Below are positions 1-7,966 of a stretch of DNA of 64,000 nt, piece after piece. Source of the DNA: Ignavibacteria bacterium (lineage in GTDB: Bacteria > Bacteroidota > Ignavibacteria > Kapaibacteriales > Kapaibacteriaceae); the NCBI GenBank assembly GCA_013204605.1, contig JABMNI010000021.1, positions 70,424 to 134,423 of the forward strand, given 5' to 3'. Numbering within the stretch: position 1 is the first letter of the stretch; every line of letters starts with the position of its first letter. The notes under the pieces are model-generated. The model had not been told where the DNA came from, searched no databases, and was given only the letters and a program-made list of their open reading frames with translations. The position numbers and the translations under genes were made by a program.

Positions 1-3000
1 TTCCGACCTTTGTTGCTCGCTTGATTGTTGACCGTTTTGACCAATCTGCTGACTTCCCTCGTTAATCGATTGTTGCTGATCGGCTAGATTCTGGAGTCTT
101 TGAAAGGGGCTCATCCCCTTCCCCTCGCCCATTCCAGGTTTCTGACCCTGTCCGCCTTGCCCGTTGCTGTCACCCTGCATCATTCCGCCCAAGGCATCGC
201 TCATACGCTGAGCTGCGCTGTTCATTGAGCTCATGGCACCACCTTGCGATTTCGATGAGGCCTGGCCGTTTCGGTCTTCCATTTGTTTCATCGACTCTTG
301 CATATTCTGCAGCGCATCACCCATGTCTTGAGCCATTTCTGGAGTGACGGCAGTTGATTTTTGACCCAACGCCATCATGCTGTTCGCCAAATTTTGCATC
401 GACTCTTGAATTTGTTTTTGTTTCTGTGCTGACTTCGGAAATTGGGAACTGCCCGCGTCCATAGCTTCCATTTGCTGTTTCAGGGCCTCCTGCTCTTTCG
501 ATAATTCAAGCAAATCATTCATGCCCTTTTGCATTGCCTTCATTGTTTCGCGCTGGGCATTCTTCTTCATCTCACGTTTCAGCTGCTTCATTTGCTGAGC
601 AAACCGCTGTATATTTTCCGACGCCTGCTTTTGCGATTTTCCCGCGTCCTGCATGTCGCCCTTCTCCATATCCGATTGCGCAGACTTCATCTGTTGCTGA
701 GTCTGTTCCTCTTGCAGTTGTTGCTTTGCTTGTTCCATTAAATTGGTCGGCATGTCTTGCCCAATTTCCTTCATCAACTTCTCAAGGTCCTTTGTCTCCT
801 CGGCCATTTTATTAAACTCTTCGGTGAGCTGCTTTTGTTCCTTAGCTAGCTTTTCACGTTCACTCTGATTTTGACCATTCGAATTTTCGGTCTTCTTTTT
901 CAACTCGTCTTGTTTCCTTGCCAGCTCCTCTGCTCGTTTGGCAATTTCGTCGGCCTTCTGCTCGGCCTGAGTGCGTTTTAACAGCGCCATTGTACGTTCG
1001 ATGTTCTTCCTAAACTCTTCCTCGTTGAATTTAAACTGCTTCATCATCTTCTCCATTTCTTCTGGAGAAATTTGCTCCATTGCCTTCTTCATTTGCTGCT
1101 GCATTCGCTCGAGTTCCGGACTCTTCACCTCGCGCATTAATTTTTGCAGCTCCAAATATTTTTCCAAGGTCTCGGGCGAGATTGCTTTGTTTTCCTGCAA
1201 CTTCTGAGTCATCTCTTCCAATTTCTGAGCTGCCTCTTCCATTTTCTCTTGCAATTTCTCCTGACGCTTCAAAAGTTCTTCAGCCTTCTTCTTGTCAGCC
1301 CACTGCATTTGCTTTTGCGATTGCGACTGTTGTTTTTGCATGTCGCGCTGCAGTTCTTCGGCTTCCTTCTTTATTTGTTCGGTCTCTTTTACCAATTCCT
1401 TCAAGTCTTTCTGCACCTCTTTGTGGGTTTGATCAACCTGACCAAACAACTCATCCAAACTTGGATGCCTAACTTTTAAAATTCCGGTTCGAGAAGTTTT
1501 TGGACCACTAATTATGTCGTTGTCTTGAACCTCCACGTAAAACTCATACACATCATCTGTTGTGATACCAATTTTTGCAAGGTTCCACACGTACGAAACT
1601 TCGGCAGAAGATTCTCTCTTGTCGAAGGGAATATCTATAGCACTAAATTTTTCTTCAGGCTTCGAATACTTAGAAAACGCCATCCGGTACATTAATTTTA
1701 ACGCGGTGAAACCATAGTCATCATTCACAACAATCGACATTGGCAGTAGTGCCTTAGGATCTATATCAATATCGGTTTTAGGCTGTCGGAGCGACACGCT
1801 TGGAAACGCATCACTCAATACCATAACGTTGTTTCTAACTGGGTCAATATTGGTTTGGCCGTCCTTATCGTGCAACCTAAAATGGTATGTACCAGAGTGC
1901 TGTACGGAAATTCTCCCTGTAGCAGTGCCTCCAGAAACCATCATTGCAATCAAGCTCGTATCCAATTTGTTTGTATCTGCCGAGCCCCTTTCCAAAACTA
2001 TATAGGCTTTACTGAGTTCTTTATTTGATGTAAGCGAGAATTGGACTACCGAACCCTTCAAGGCAGTAATGTCGGGCTGCCGCTCATCAATTTCCATGCG
2101 TGCCAACCGCGTGTACGAAGGTGGTGCCACGCTTCCGCTAAACGTTCTGATAAGCGGTCTGTCTATCACGGTAATCTGGCCGGTATCGGAATACACTCCG
2201 GCCTCAAGCCAAGGTGATTCGGCATACAACGTTGTGGTTGAGTTGATATGCGCAATCTGATACGAATACGAATTGGCAGAATCTGACTGAACGGTAAAAG
2301 GCGAGAAACGATCGGCGCCGCCCTCTTTAACCCACAACGTAATAGACGCAGGAGCAACGCCGGTTGCCCTAACACTTACCACCACGCTCTGACTTCGCAT
2401 TGCAGTATCAGATTGCGGATAAATTTTTAGAGTGAAAGGGGCTGGGGGGAGATATGAAGTGTTGTAGTTAACAATCCGAGTAAACGCAGCGCCAACTGAG
2501 TGTGGAAATACGCTTAGCAAAATAGCGGTTATGCCAAGGCTCAGGACTGCGTACAAGAATAGAATCTTACTTGACTTTTTATCTATGATAATCGAAAAGT
2601 CTTTGTTCTTCACTTGCTCCGCCACATGCTCGAACGCCGCACTACTAAGGGCTTGACTTCCGCCGCCGCCGGTTGATGCATGCAACTGCATGGCGTTACA
2701 TAGCTGGTCAGAAACTTCCGGATAGGCATTGCCAACGCGCAACGCATATCGATACATTTTATCGGTGCCCGCTATGAAGAAATTTGCAAGTTTGAAACTA
2801 TTTCGATGTATATAAAAGCCGCCCAAAAGTCCGGCTAGCATGGGAAAGAAAAAGAATACTGTTCGTAGTTGAATGGTACCGTGTAGCCACCACTCAAGAA
2901 AGGTTTCCAGTAGCAAAACCGCGGCTGCAACGCAAACTACTGCCGACAATAATCGGAGTATATGCCACGCCCACTCTAGGCGGGCGGTAGCTTTAAGGCG

Positions 3001-3036
3001 ACCCTGCAGTTTGGAAAATTCAGTACTGTTGCTCAT
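1..3036 (-). CDS. DUF4175-like membrane protein with long Gln/Lys-rich coiled coil (C-terminus cut by window edge)
   Basis: A reading frame of at least 1012 codons runs without a stop from ATG at 3036 off the left edge. Residues ~20-80 hold two membrane segments and ~155-175 a third. A stretch with periplasmic beta-type character follows, to about residue 510. After that comes a very long, charged helical region rich in Gln, Lys, Glu and Met (for example repeated EEMEKMMKQ-like heptads), predicted coiled coil, which turns into a Gly/Gln/Met-rich tail. This matches the DUF4175 architecture. In Bacteroidota such proteins sit beside DUF4159 genes, as here (23 nt downstream of the DUF4159 stop). 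Molecular function is not established. Three ARGGGGCT motifs lie inside it. The family call rests on architecture and neighbourhood, not on a search. Confidence 0.65.
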   Translation of the reverse strand, partial: MSNSTEFSKLQGRLKATARLEWAWHILRLLSAVVCVAAAVLLLETFLEWWLHGTIQLRTVFFFFPMLAGLLGGFYIHRNSFKLANFFIAGTDKMYRYALRVGNAYPEVSDQLCNAMQLHASTGGGGSQALSSAAFEHVAEQVKNKDFSIIIDKKSSKILFLYAVLSLGITAILLSVFPHSVGAAFTRIVNYNTSYLPPAPFTLKIYPQSDTAMRSQSVVVSVRATGVAPASITLWVKEGGADRFSPFTVQSDSANSYSYQIAHINSTTTLYAESPWLEAGVYSDTGQITVIDRPLIRTFSGSVAPPSYTRLARMEIDERQPDITALKGSVVQFSLTSNKELSKAYIVLERGSADTNKLDTSLIAMMVSGGTATGRISVQHSGTYHFRLHDKDGQTNIDPVRNNVMVLSDAFPSVSLRQPKTDIDIDPKALLPMSIVVNDDYGFTALKLMYRMAFSKYSKPEEKFSAIDIPFDKRESSAEVSYVWNLAKIGITTDDVYEFYVEVQDNDIISGPKTSRTGILKVRHPSLDELFGQVDQTHKEVQKDLKELVKETEQIKKEAEELQRDMQKQQSQSQKQMQWADKKKAEELLKRQEKLQEKMEEAAQKLEEMTQKLQENKAISPETLEKYLELQKLMREVKSPELERMQQQMKKAMEQISPEEMEKMMKQFKFNEEEFRKNIERTMALLKRTQAEQKADEIAKRAEELARKQDELKKKTENSNGQNQSEREKLAKEQKQLTEEFNKMAEETKDLEKLMKEIGQDMPTNLMEQAKQQLQEEQTQQQMKSAQSDMEKGDMQDAGKSQKQASENIQRFAQQMKQLKREMKKNAQRETMKAMQKGMNDLLELSKEQEALKQQMEAMDAGSSQFPKSAQKQKQIQESMQNLANSMMALGQKSTAVTPEMAQDMGDALQNMQESMKQMEDRNGQASSKSQGGAMSSMNSAAQRMSDALGGMMQGDSNGQGGQGQKPGMGEGKGMSPFQRLQNLADQQQSINEGSQQIGQNGQQSSEQQRSE

Positions 3037-3059
3037 GTCAAGTGCTTGTGGATTCGGGT

Positions 3060-3719
3060 TTAGTGAGTAAGGGCATACACAATAATATTTGTGCCAATCT
3101 TGAGAGAACTCTCTCTCTTGTCGGGTGGATCATGGTGTACCTCTGGATCAGCCCAGCCGTCACTTGGATTTGTCTCGACGGTATAAAAAACACACAAACG
3201 CTTTCCAACAAACAAACCGAAGCCTTGCGATGGTTTATTGTCGTGCTCGTGAATTTTAGGCAGTCCATTACTAAACACAAAATGGGAATGGTATAGGTCG
3301 TGATCGAACGGTAACTCAACAAACTCCTGTTCAGGAAACACTTTTTTCATTTCTTTACGAATGGATTCGTTCATTCCGTAATCATCATCGATATACAAGA
3401 ACCCACCATTATCCAGATATGCCCGTAATTTTTTTGCCTCGGTGGCAGAAAAATTTACCGTACCATGCCCTGTCATGAAAATCAGCGGATACAAAAACAC
3501 ATTATCCGAACTCAGATCTACAAACTCGTACACCGGATCGACATTAATGTTTGTGTTTGCCTTAACATAACGCAATAGGTTAACCTCACCACTCGGATCG
3601 TTGTACCAATCTCCACCGCCGCTGTATTTGAGGCGCGCAAGTTTTACTGCAGACTCTTGCATGGGCATGAATCCGAACGAAAGCAACGAAATTGTAAATA
3701 TGGTTATTCGAACCAGCAC
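3060..3719 (-). CDS. DUF4159 family exported protein
   Basis: A 219-residue protein with an N-terminal signal peptide (hydrophobic residues ~4-18) and a compact alpha/beta domain. The segments PLIFMTGHG, LRAYLDNGGFLYIDDD and the C-terminal KIGTNIIVYALTH are typical of DUF4159, a class I glutamine-amidotransferase-like fold usually lacking catalytic residues. The listed start is GTG at 3719, which overlaps the end of rsmG by 16 nt; an in-frame ATG at about residue 18 would remove the signal peptide, so I keep GTG. The DUF4175-like gene follows after 23 nt. DUF4159 proteins normally accompany MoxR/BatA-type and DUF4175 membrane genes; their biochemical role is unknown. The product is probably periplasmic. 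Confidence 0.75.
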   Translation of the reverse strand: MLVRITIFTISLLSFGFMPMQESAVKLARLKYSGGGDWYNDPSGEVNLLRYVKANTNINVDPVYEFVDLSSDNVFLYPLIFMTGHGTVNFSATEAKKLRAYLDNGGFLYIDDDYGMNESIRKEMKKVFPEQEFVELPFDHDLYHSHFVFSNGLPKIHEHDNKPSQGFGLFVGKRLCVFYTVETNPSDGWADPEVHHDPPDKRESSLKIGTNIIVYALTH

Positions 3720-4432
3720 GTAACTACCTTTTTATCATCCTCAGTAAAAGATGGAACGCCAAACATCTGAATGTTCTGCTCCTTTACTACCAAACCACTA
3801 TGAACGCGCTTAGCTTCGTGTATCTCATCTTCCAAATTTCCGCCCTTCAGAAAGGCGTATTTGCCTCCCGGCGACAACAAATCCTTCGACCATTCAATTA
3901 TTTCAAACATCGGAGCCACAGCGCGCGATACGATAACGTTGAAACCGTTGACATAGTTTTTATTCGATACCAATTCTTCCACTCTGACATGCACAACCTC
4001 GATATCCTTCAACATCGTATGCTCGGCAAACATTTTTGTCATTTGTGCTTTTTTACGGATTGAATCTACCAAGACACATTTCAAATCAGGTCTAGCAATT
4101 TTTAATGGGATTCCGGGTAAGCCCCCTCCCGTGCCAATATCCAAAACTCGAGCCTTGGGTTTGAAGTCGACATATTTCAGCAATGTCAAGGAATGCAGAA
4201 TGTGTTTTTCCCACACATTATCGGAGTCTTTGCGCGAAATCATATTCACTTGCAAATTCCACAATTGCAACTCGCCCACATATCGCTCAAGAGTAAACAC
4301 CTGCTCTTTTTCAAGCAGTATGTTGTTTGCCGAACACGCGGTCCAACAATCAATATTCGACATTCTTGGTAGGATGTCAGGCGTCTCAGTGGGTTCGATG
4401 TTTTCCGATGCAGTATCTTCGTTCTCAGTCAT
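3704..4432 (-). CDS. rsmG: 16S rRNA (guanine-527-N7)-methyltransferase RsmG
   Basis: RsmG (GidB) transfers a methyl group from SAM to N7 of G527 in 16S rRNA; it is cytosolic. The SAM-binding loop LDIGTGGGLPGIPL is clear, followed by the acidic VLVDSIRKKAQM strand and the SRAVAPM segment typical of the family. The start is uncertain: ATG at 4432 has a GGAGAA-like ribosome site upstream, ATG at 4363 gives a 219-residue protein closer to the usual ~210, and the frame opens at 4462. With the 4432 start the initiation codon overlaps that of the divergent glycosyltransferase on the other strand; the 23 residues before 4363 are acidic and disordered. DUF4159 and DUF4175-like genes follow in the same operon. 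Confidence 0.92.
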   Translation of the reverse strand: MTENEDTASENIEPTETPDILPRMSNIDCWTACSANNILLEKEQVFTLERYVGELQLWNLQVNMISRKDSDNVWEKHILHSLTLLKYVDFKPKARVLDIGTGGGLPGIPLKIARPDLKCVLVDSIRKKAQMTKMFAEHTMLKDIEVVHVRVEELVSNKNYVNGFNVIVSRAVAPMFEIIEWSKDLLSPGGKYAFLKGGNLEDEIHEAKRVHSGLVVKEQNIQMFGVPSFTEDDKKVVTCWFE

Positions 4433-5066
4433 GCAACCATTCTTCTCCGTTATCATTTGCACCTATAACCGCTCAGCGCTGCTTCCAAGAGCGCTCAACT
4501 CGTTGCTTAAACAAACGTTTTCTGATTGGGAAGCAATTGTAGTAAACGATGGGTCGGCCGACAACACGGTAGATGTTGTACAAAACTACGTAGATAACGA
4601 TTCGCGCTTTTCATTGACTTCGATTGACAATATAGGAATAGGCGGGGCTCGAAACGTTGGCATTAAAACAGCGGCCGGATTGTTTGTTACGTTCTTGGAC
4701 AGCGATGACGAATACGAGCCCAATCACCTTGAAACACGGCGCGCCATGATTTTGGACAATCAGGAGGTGGAATTGTTATACGGTGGACTTCGAATTATTG
4801 GCAATCCCTACGTGGCAGACAAGGACGATAGGAAGAAAAAGGTTCATCTTGATCAGTGCGTTGTGGGTGGAACGTTTGTAATTCGGCACGATGTGTTTGA
4901 ACGAATTGGACTCTTTGATGAAGTACGGTACGCCGACGATGCTATGTTTTACGACCGTGCCAGCCACAACGGTGTTGTAATTGGCAAAACAGAGTTTCCA
5001 TCATACGTATACTACCGCGATACGCCCGATAGTCTTTGCACCCAATATGAAACTGCGGTAGACTGA
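4431..5066 (+). CDS. Family 2 glycosyltransferase
   Basis: A 211-residue GT-A-fold transferase. It begins with the classical SVIICTYNRS strand-loop, has VVNDGSADNT for nucleotide binding and FLDSDDEYEP carrying the DxD-type metal motif, and keeps the FDEVRYADDAMFYDR segment with the acidic acceptor-site residues. It has no membrane segment, so it is a short cytosolic or peripheral enzyme. Donor and acceptor cannot be told from sequence. The frame is open upstream to 4131, but that part is antisense to rsmG and ATG 4431 gives the expected N-terminus. Its stop shares one base with the ATG of nth (TGATG), suggesting coupled translation, although the two functions look unrelated. Confidence 0.88.
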   Translation: MQPFFSVIICTYNRSALLPRALNSLLKQTFSDWEAIVVNDGSADNTVDVVQNYVDNDSRFSLTSIDNIGIGGARNVGIKTAAGLFVTFLDSDDEYEPNHLETRRAMILDNQEVELLYGGLRIIGNPYVADKDDRKKKVHLDQCVVGGTFVIRHDVFERIGLFDEVRYADDAMFYDRASHNGVVIGKTEFPSYVYYRDTPDSLCTQYETAVD

Positions 5067-5740
5067 TGGCAGCAAAAAAATCTTCCCAGGCAAAAGAATC
5101 TGATAACGCAAAGGCGGCGCGTTTACAGAAAATTTTAATCCTTCTGAAAGGGGCTTACCCAGACGCTAGAGTAGGACTAAACTTTGAAAATGCGTTTGAG
5201 TTATTGATTGCAACCATGTTAAGTGCTCAATGCACTGATGAACGTGTAAATCAAGTTTGCGAAGAACTCTTTAAAAGATTTACGTCACCCTCTGACTTTG
5301 TTGCTGCGCCACTTGAGGAAATTGAGCAAGCAATTTTCAGCACCGGATTTTACAGGAATAAAGCCAAGAATATCAAGGCTTGTTGTGAAACACTACTGAT
5401 TAGATACCAGGGACAAATCCCGCGTACGCTTGATGAGTTGGTTAACCTGCCTGGGGTGGGTAGAAAGACCGCAAATTGCGTGTTAAGCAATTGCTACAAT
5501 ATTCCTGGAATAACCGTTGACACGCATGTAATTCGAATCAGTAAACTACTAGGGCTTGTAAAAATTACCGACCCAGTAAAAATTGAGTTCGCGTTGATGG
5601 AGTTAATGCCAAAAACATCTTGGAATGAGTTTGATCTCTTAATAATTACGCACGGACGTCGTACCTGCAAGGCTAGAAAGCCAAATTGCGCGGAGTGTGC
5701 AATTTCAAAACTATGTCCAAGTGCATTTACTTTTGCTTAA
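5066..5740 (+). CDS. nth: Endonuclease III (DNA glycosylase/AP lyase)
   Basis: Removes oxidised pyrimidines and cleaves AP sites in base-excision repair. The helix-hairpin-helix LPGVGRKTAN carries the catalytic Lys. VDTHVIR holds the catalytic Asp. The C-terminus has the full 4Fe-4S cluster pattern Cys-x6-Cys-x2-Cys-x5-Cys (residues ~200-217). Length, 224 residues, is normal with a short Lys/Ser-rich N-terminal extension. The start overlaps the preceding stop by one base. One ARGGGGCT motif (5148-5155) is embedded in codons for Lys-Gly-Ala. Confidence 0.96.
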   Translation: MAAKKSSQAKESDNAKAARLQKILILLKGAYPDARVGLNFENAFELLIATMLSAQCTDERVNQVCEELFKRFTSPSDFVAAPLEEIEQAIFSTGFYRNKAKNIKACCETLLIRYQGQIPRTLDELVNLPGVGRKTANCVLSNCYNIPGITVDTHVIRISKLLGLVKITDPVKIEFALMELMPKTSWNEFDLLIITHGRRTCKARKPNCAECAISKLCPSAFTFA

Positions 5741-5835
5741 AATGTCACACTTTGCGCTTCGATAAGAACGGTAAGTTTGCAGTTGTCAATTTTCTGTATC
5801 CAACTTTCAGTAAAAAAACATTTAGTCAGAATACG

Positions 5836-7821
5836 TTGAATTCCATTAGAATTGTCATAATCGCCGTTTTAATTTCCATTAGCACCCTTGTTTTGAATGG
5901 ACAAGAACGCCGTCCGGAGTACGGACTTTTGTTGGGAATAGGATTAAACAACCATTCCGCCTCTTTCACTCAGCTAGGCACCTACGCTTCTTGTTGTCCC
6001 GAATTTACCAGCGGATCTGGTACTGGTTTAAGTGCTGGAGTATTTTACACAGCGCCATTTTCCAGACTGTTTAGGCTTCAGTTTCGGCTGACGTACAGCA
6101 CGGAGTCGGGTTCATTGTTGTACGACGAACGCTCATTTGTGGCTGACCTCCGCGATACCGCCAAGGTAGTTGACGCTGTATTCGCTCATGATTTGCAGGC
6201 CACGCTATCGAGCGTTGGTGTCGCGCCTTTAGCCGTCTTCAGAATTTTTGGTGGTTTCGATATAAATGCTGGTTTTCGGATCGCATTAACAACCGCATCG
6301 AGTTTTGTTCAAAAAGAGACGTTATCAAAGCCGGATGACTATGGCGCATACCTTGGTGCCGGAAGAACCTGGGTAAATCATAGTGCCGAAATTCCCGAGG
6401 CCAGCTCGCTGAGGGTAACCGGGCAAATTGGAGCCCGATACGTATTGCCTTTGAACTCAAAAAAGACGTTCTTTCTTGCGCCAGACATTCAGTACCATAT
6501 ACCCATTACCGGTGTAGCAAGCGGAGTCACTTGGAACGTTTCTCAGTTGGCAGTTTCACTCAGCGTTGGATGGACTCCCGAATCCAAGGTGGTTGTTGAT
6601 ACCTTCCAGGCCCCAATTCCACCGCCCCCAGCCATTGTTGTTACACCTCCGCCTCCTACTACGCATTTCGACGTGTACGGAGTTCAGGAAGACGGATCGG
6701 AGAGTTTGAATCCGCAGATAGTTGTGGAAGAAGTAAACGTTGTAGATTTTTTACCGATGCTCGGTCACGTGTATTTCGATGTTGGATCAAGTCTGATCCC
6801 AGAAAGATATTTGACTGCATCTGAGTTAGCAGTTAAAGACACCTCTAATCTCTCTGTTATGGATGCCATACATGGAATGCCGGGAATTGTAGCTAAACGC
6901 ATGCACGGAAGCCCTAGTAGCATAATAACCTTGGTTGGTACAACATCGGAAGAAACTGGAGACAATGGGCTCGCATTGGCTCAAGCTCGGGCACAAAGCG
7001 TTCGTGAATTATTGATAAAGTTTGGAATAACTGCGGATAGAATAAAGCTTGAATCAAGAAAGTTACCGAAGCTCCCAACAAGATCCAGTGAAGTATCCGG
7101 TGTTGACTTTGCGTTTGCGGAAAACCGCAGGGTCGAGATAACATCACTCAGGGCTTCGATACTTGGGCCCTACTTGCTACAATCGAAAAAGAGAACCATA
7201 AAGCCCCTTGGAATAAAGTTGAATACTAGGACGGAATCTCGCGCAGGCGTTGAGTCTAAGGTGTTGACAATAAAGCAAGATACGGCAGTCATGTACACAA
7301 ACAGGAATCTACAAATCGACGGTGAGTATTTTGTAAATCTACAGTCTCAGATCAACAGAGATTGGACAGAAGCACCACCTTTGGCTGAGTTTTCAATTAC
7401 TGATAGTTTGGGAGTGTCGGCAAAGACTTCCAGGACGATTCCAATTTCATTGCTCACACTTCAAAAGAAGCGTTCAGAACGAATTGCGGATGTGGAAATA
7501 GAGCGTTACAGTCTGATTTTGTTTGGATTCAACGATGTTACGATAGACGGGGAGAATGAAAGATTGCTTGAATATGTTAAGTCGAGAGTGCGTTCAAAAT
7601 CTGTTGTGAAAATAATTGGAATGACGGATCAGTTGGGCAGTGATGAGTACAATCGGAGTCTGTCGAAACGAAGAGCGCTTGAGGTTGCAAGAATATTGGG
7701 TCTGTCAGAGGCCAAGGTAGAAGCTTTAGGGGAAGACAGTCCGCGATTCACAAATGAGCTTCCAGAAGGACGTGCTTACAATCGAACCGTGATGATTGAA
7801 ATCGCAACTCCCACTGATTAG
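5836..7821 (+). CDS. Outer-membrane protein with beta-barrel-like N-terminus and two OmpA domains (copy A)
   Basis: The frame is open from 5686, but an ATG there would overlap nth and add ~50 odd residues. TTG at 5836 places a signal peptide (VIIAVLISISTLVLNGQ) at the N-terminus, so I choose it. Residues ~30-260 form alternating beta strands with a CCPEF motif, and a Pro-rich linker follows. Two OmpA-type peptidoglycan-binding domains follow at ~310-440 and ~560-660; each ends in the family's asparagine/arginine pattern (ENRRVEI, YNRTVMIEI). The gene at 12268 shares the same plan, including the CCPEF motif, so the two are paralogues. It is probably anchored between outer membrane and peptidoglycan. 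Partner is unknown; the neighbouring T9SS-tagged protein is a candidate. Confidence 0.82.
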   Translation: MNSIRIVIIAVLISISTLVLNGQERRPEYGLLLGIGLNNHSASFTQLGTYASCCPEFTSGSGTGLSAGVFYTAPFSRLFRLQFRLTYSTESGSLLYDERSFVADLRDTAKVVDAVFAHDLQATLSSVGVAPLAVFRIFGGFDINAGFRIALTTASSFVQKETLSKPDDYGAYLGAGRTWVNHSAEIPEASSLRVTGQIGARYVLPLNSKKTFFLAPDIQYHIPITGVASGVTWNVSQLAVSLSVGWTPESKVVVDTFQAPIPPPPAIVVTPPPPTTHFDVYGVQEDGSESLNPQIVVEEVNVVDFLPMLGHVYFDVGSSLIPERYLTASELAVKDTSNLSVMDAIHGMPGIVAKRMHGSPSSIITLVGTTSEETGDNGLALAQARAQSVRELLIKFGITADRIKLESRKLPKLPTRSSEVSGVDFAFAENRRVEITSLRASILGPYLLQSKKRTIKPLGIKLNTRTESRAGVESKVLTIKQDTAVMYTNRNLQIDGEYFVNLQSQINRDWTEAPPLAEFSITDSLGVSAKTSRTIPISLLTLQKKRSERIADVEIERYSLILFGFNDVTIDGENERLLEYVKSRVRSKSVVKIIGMTDQLGSDEYNRSLSKRRALEVARILGLSEAKVEALGEDSPRFTNELPEGRAYNRTVMIEIATPTD

Positions 7822-7966
7822 TGTAAATAGCCATAATTAGTGTGAATACCCTTTTTAGAGTCAATTCCATAAGTATTGTTCTACTTAAAAGTCTGGTTAT
7901 TGGTAACTTGGGGAGTTTTTGAAAGTAGGTCAAAGTGTGTTTCGAACATTAATTAGCAGGTGAGCA

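Noticed and set aside
529-1479. Several plus-strand open frames opposite the coiled-coil gene
   Set aside because: They are antisense shadows of the long minus-strand frame; their Leu/Phe-rich translations mirror Gln/Lys codons on the other strand and have no start or operon context.
4131-4430. N-terminal extension of the family 2 glycosyltransferase
   Set aside because: It is entirely antisense to rsmG and not glycosyltransferase-like; ATG 4431 gives the canonical N-terminus.
5686-5835. Extended Cys-rich N-terminus of the OmpA copy A protein
   Set aside because: It overlaps nth and precedes a clear signal peptide that must be N-terminal; TTG 5836 is preferred.
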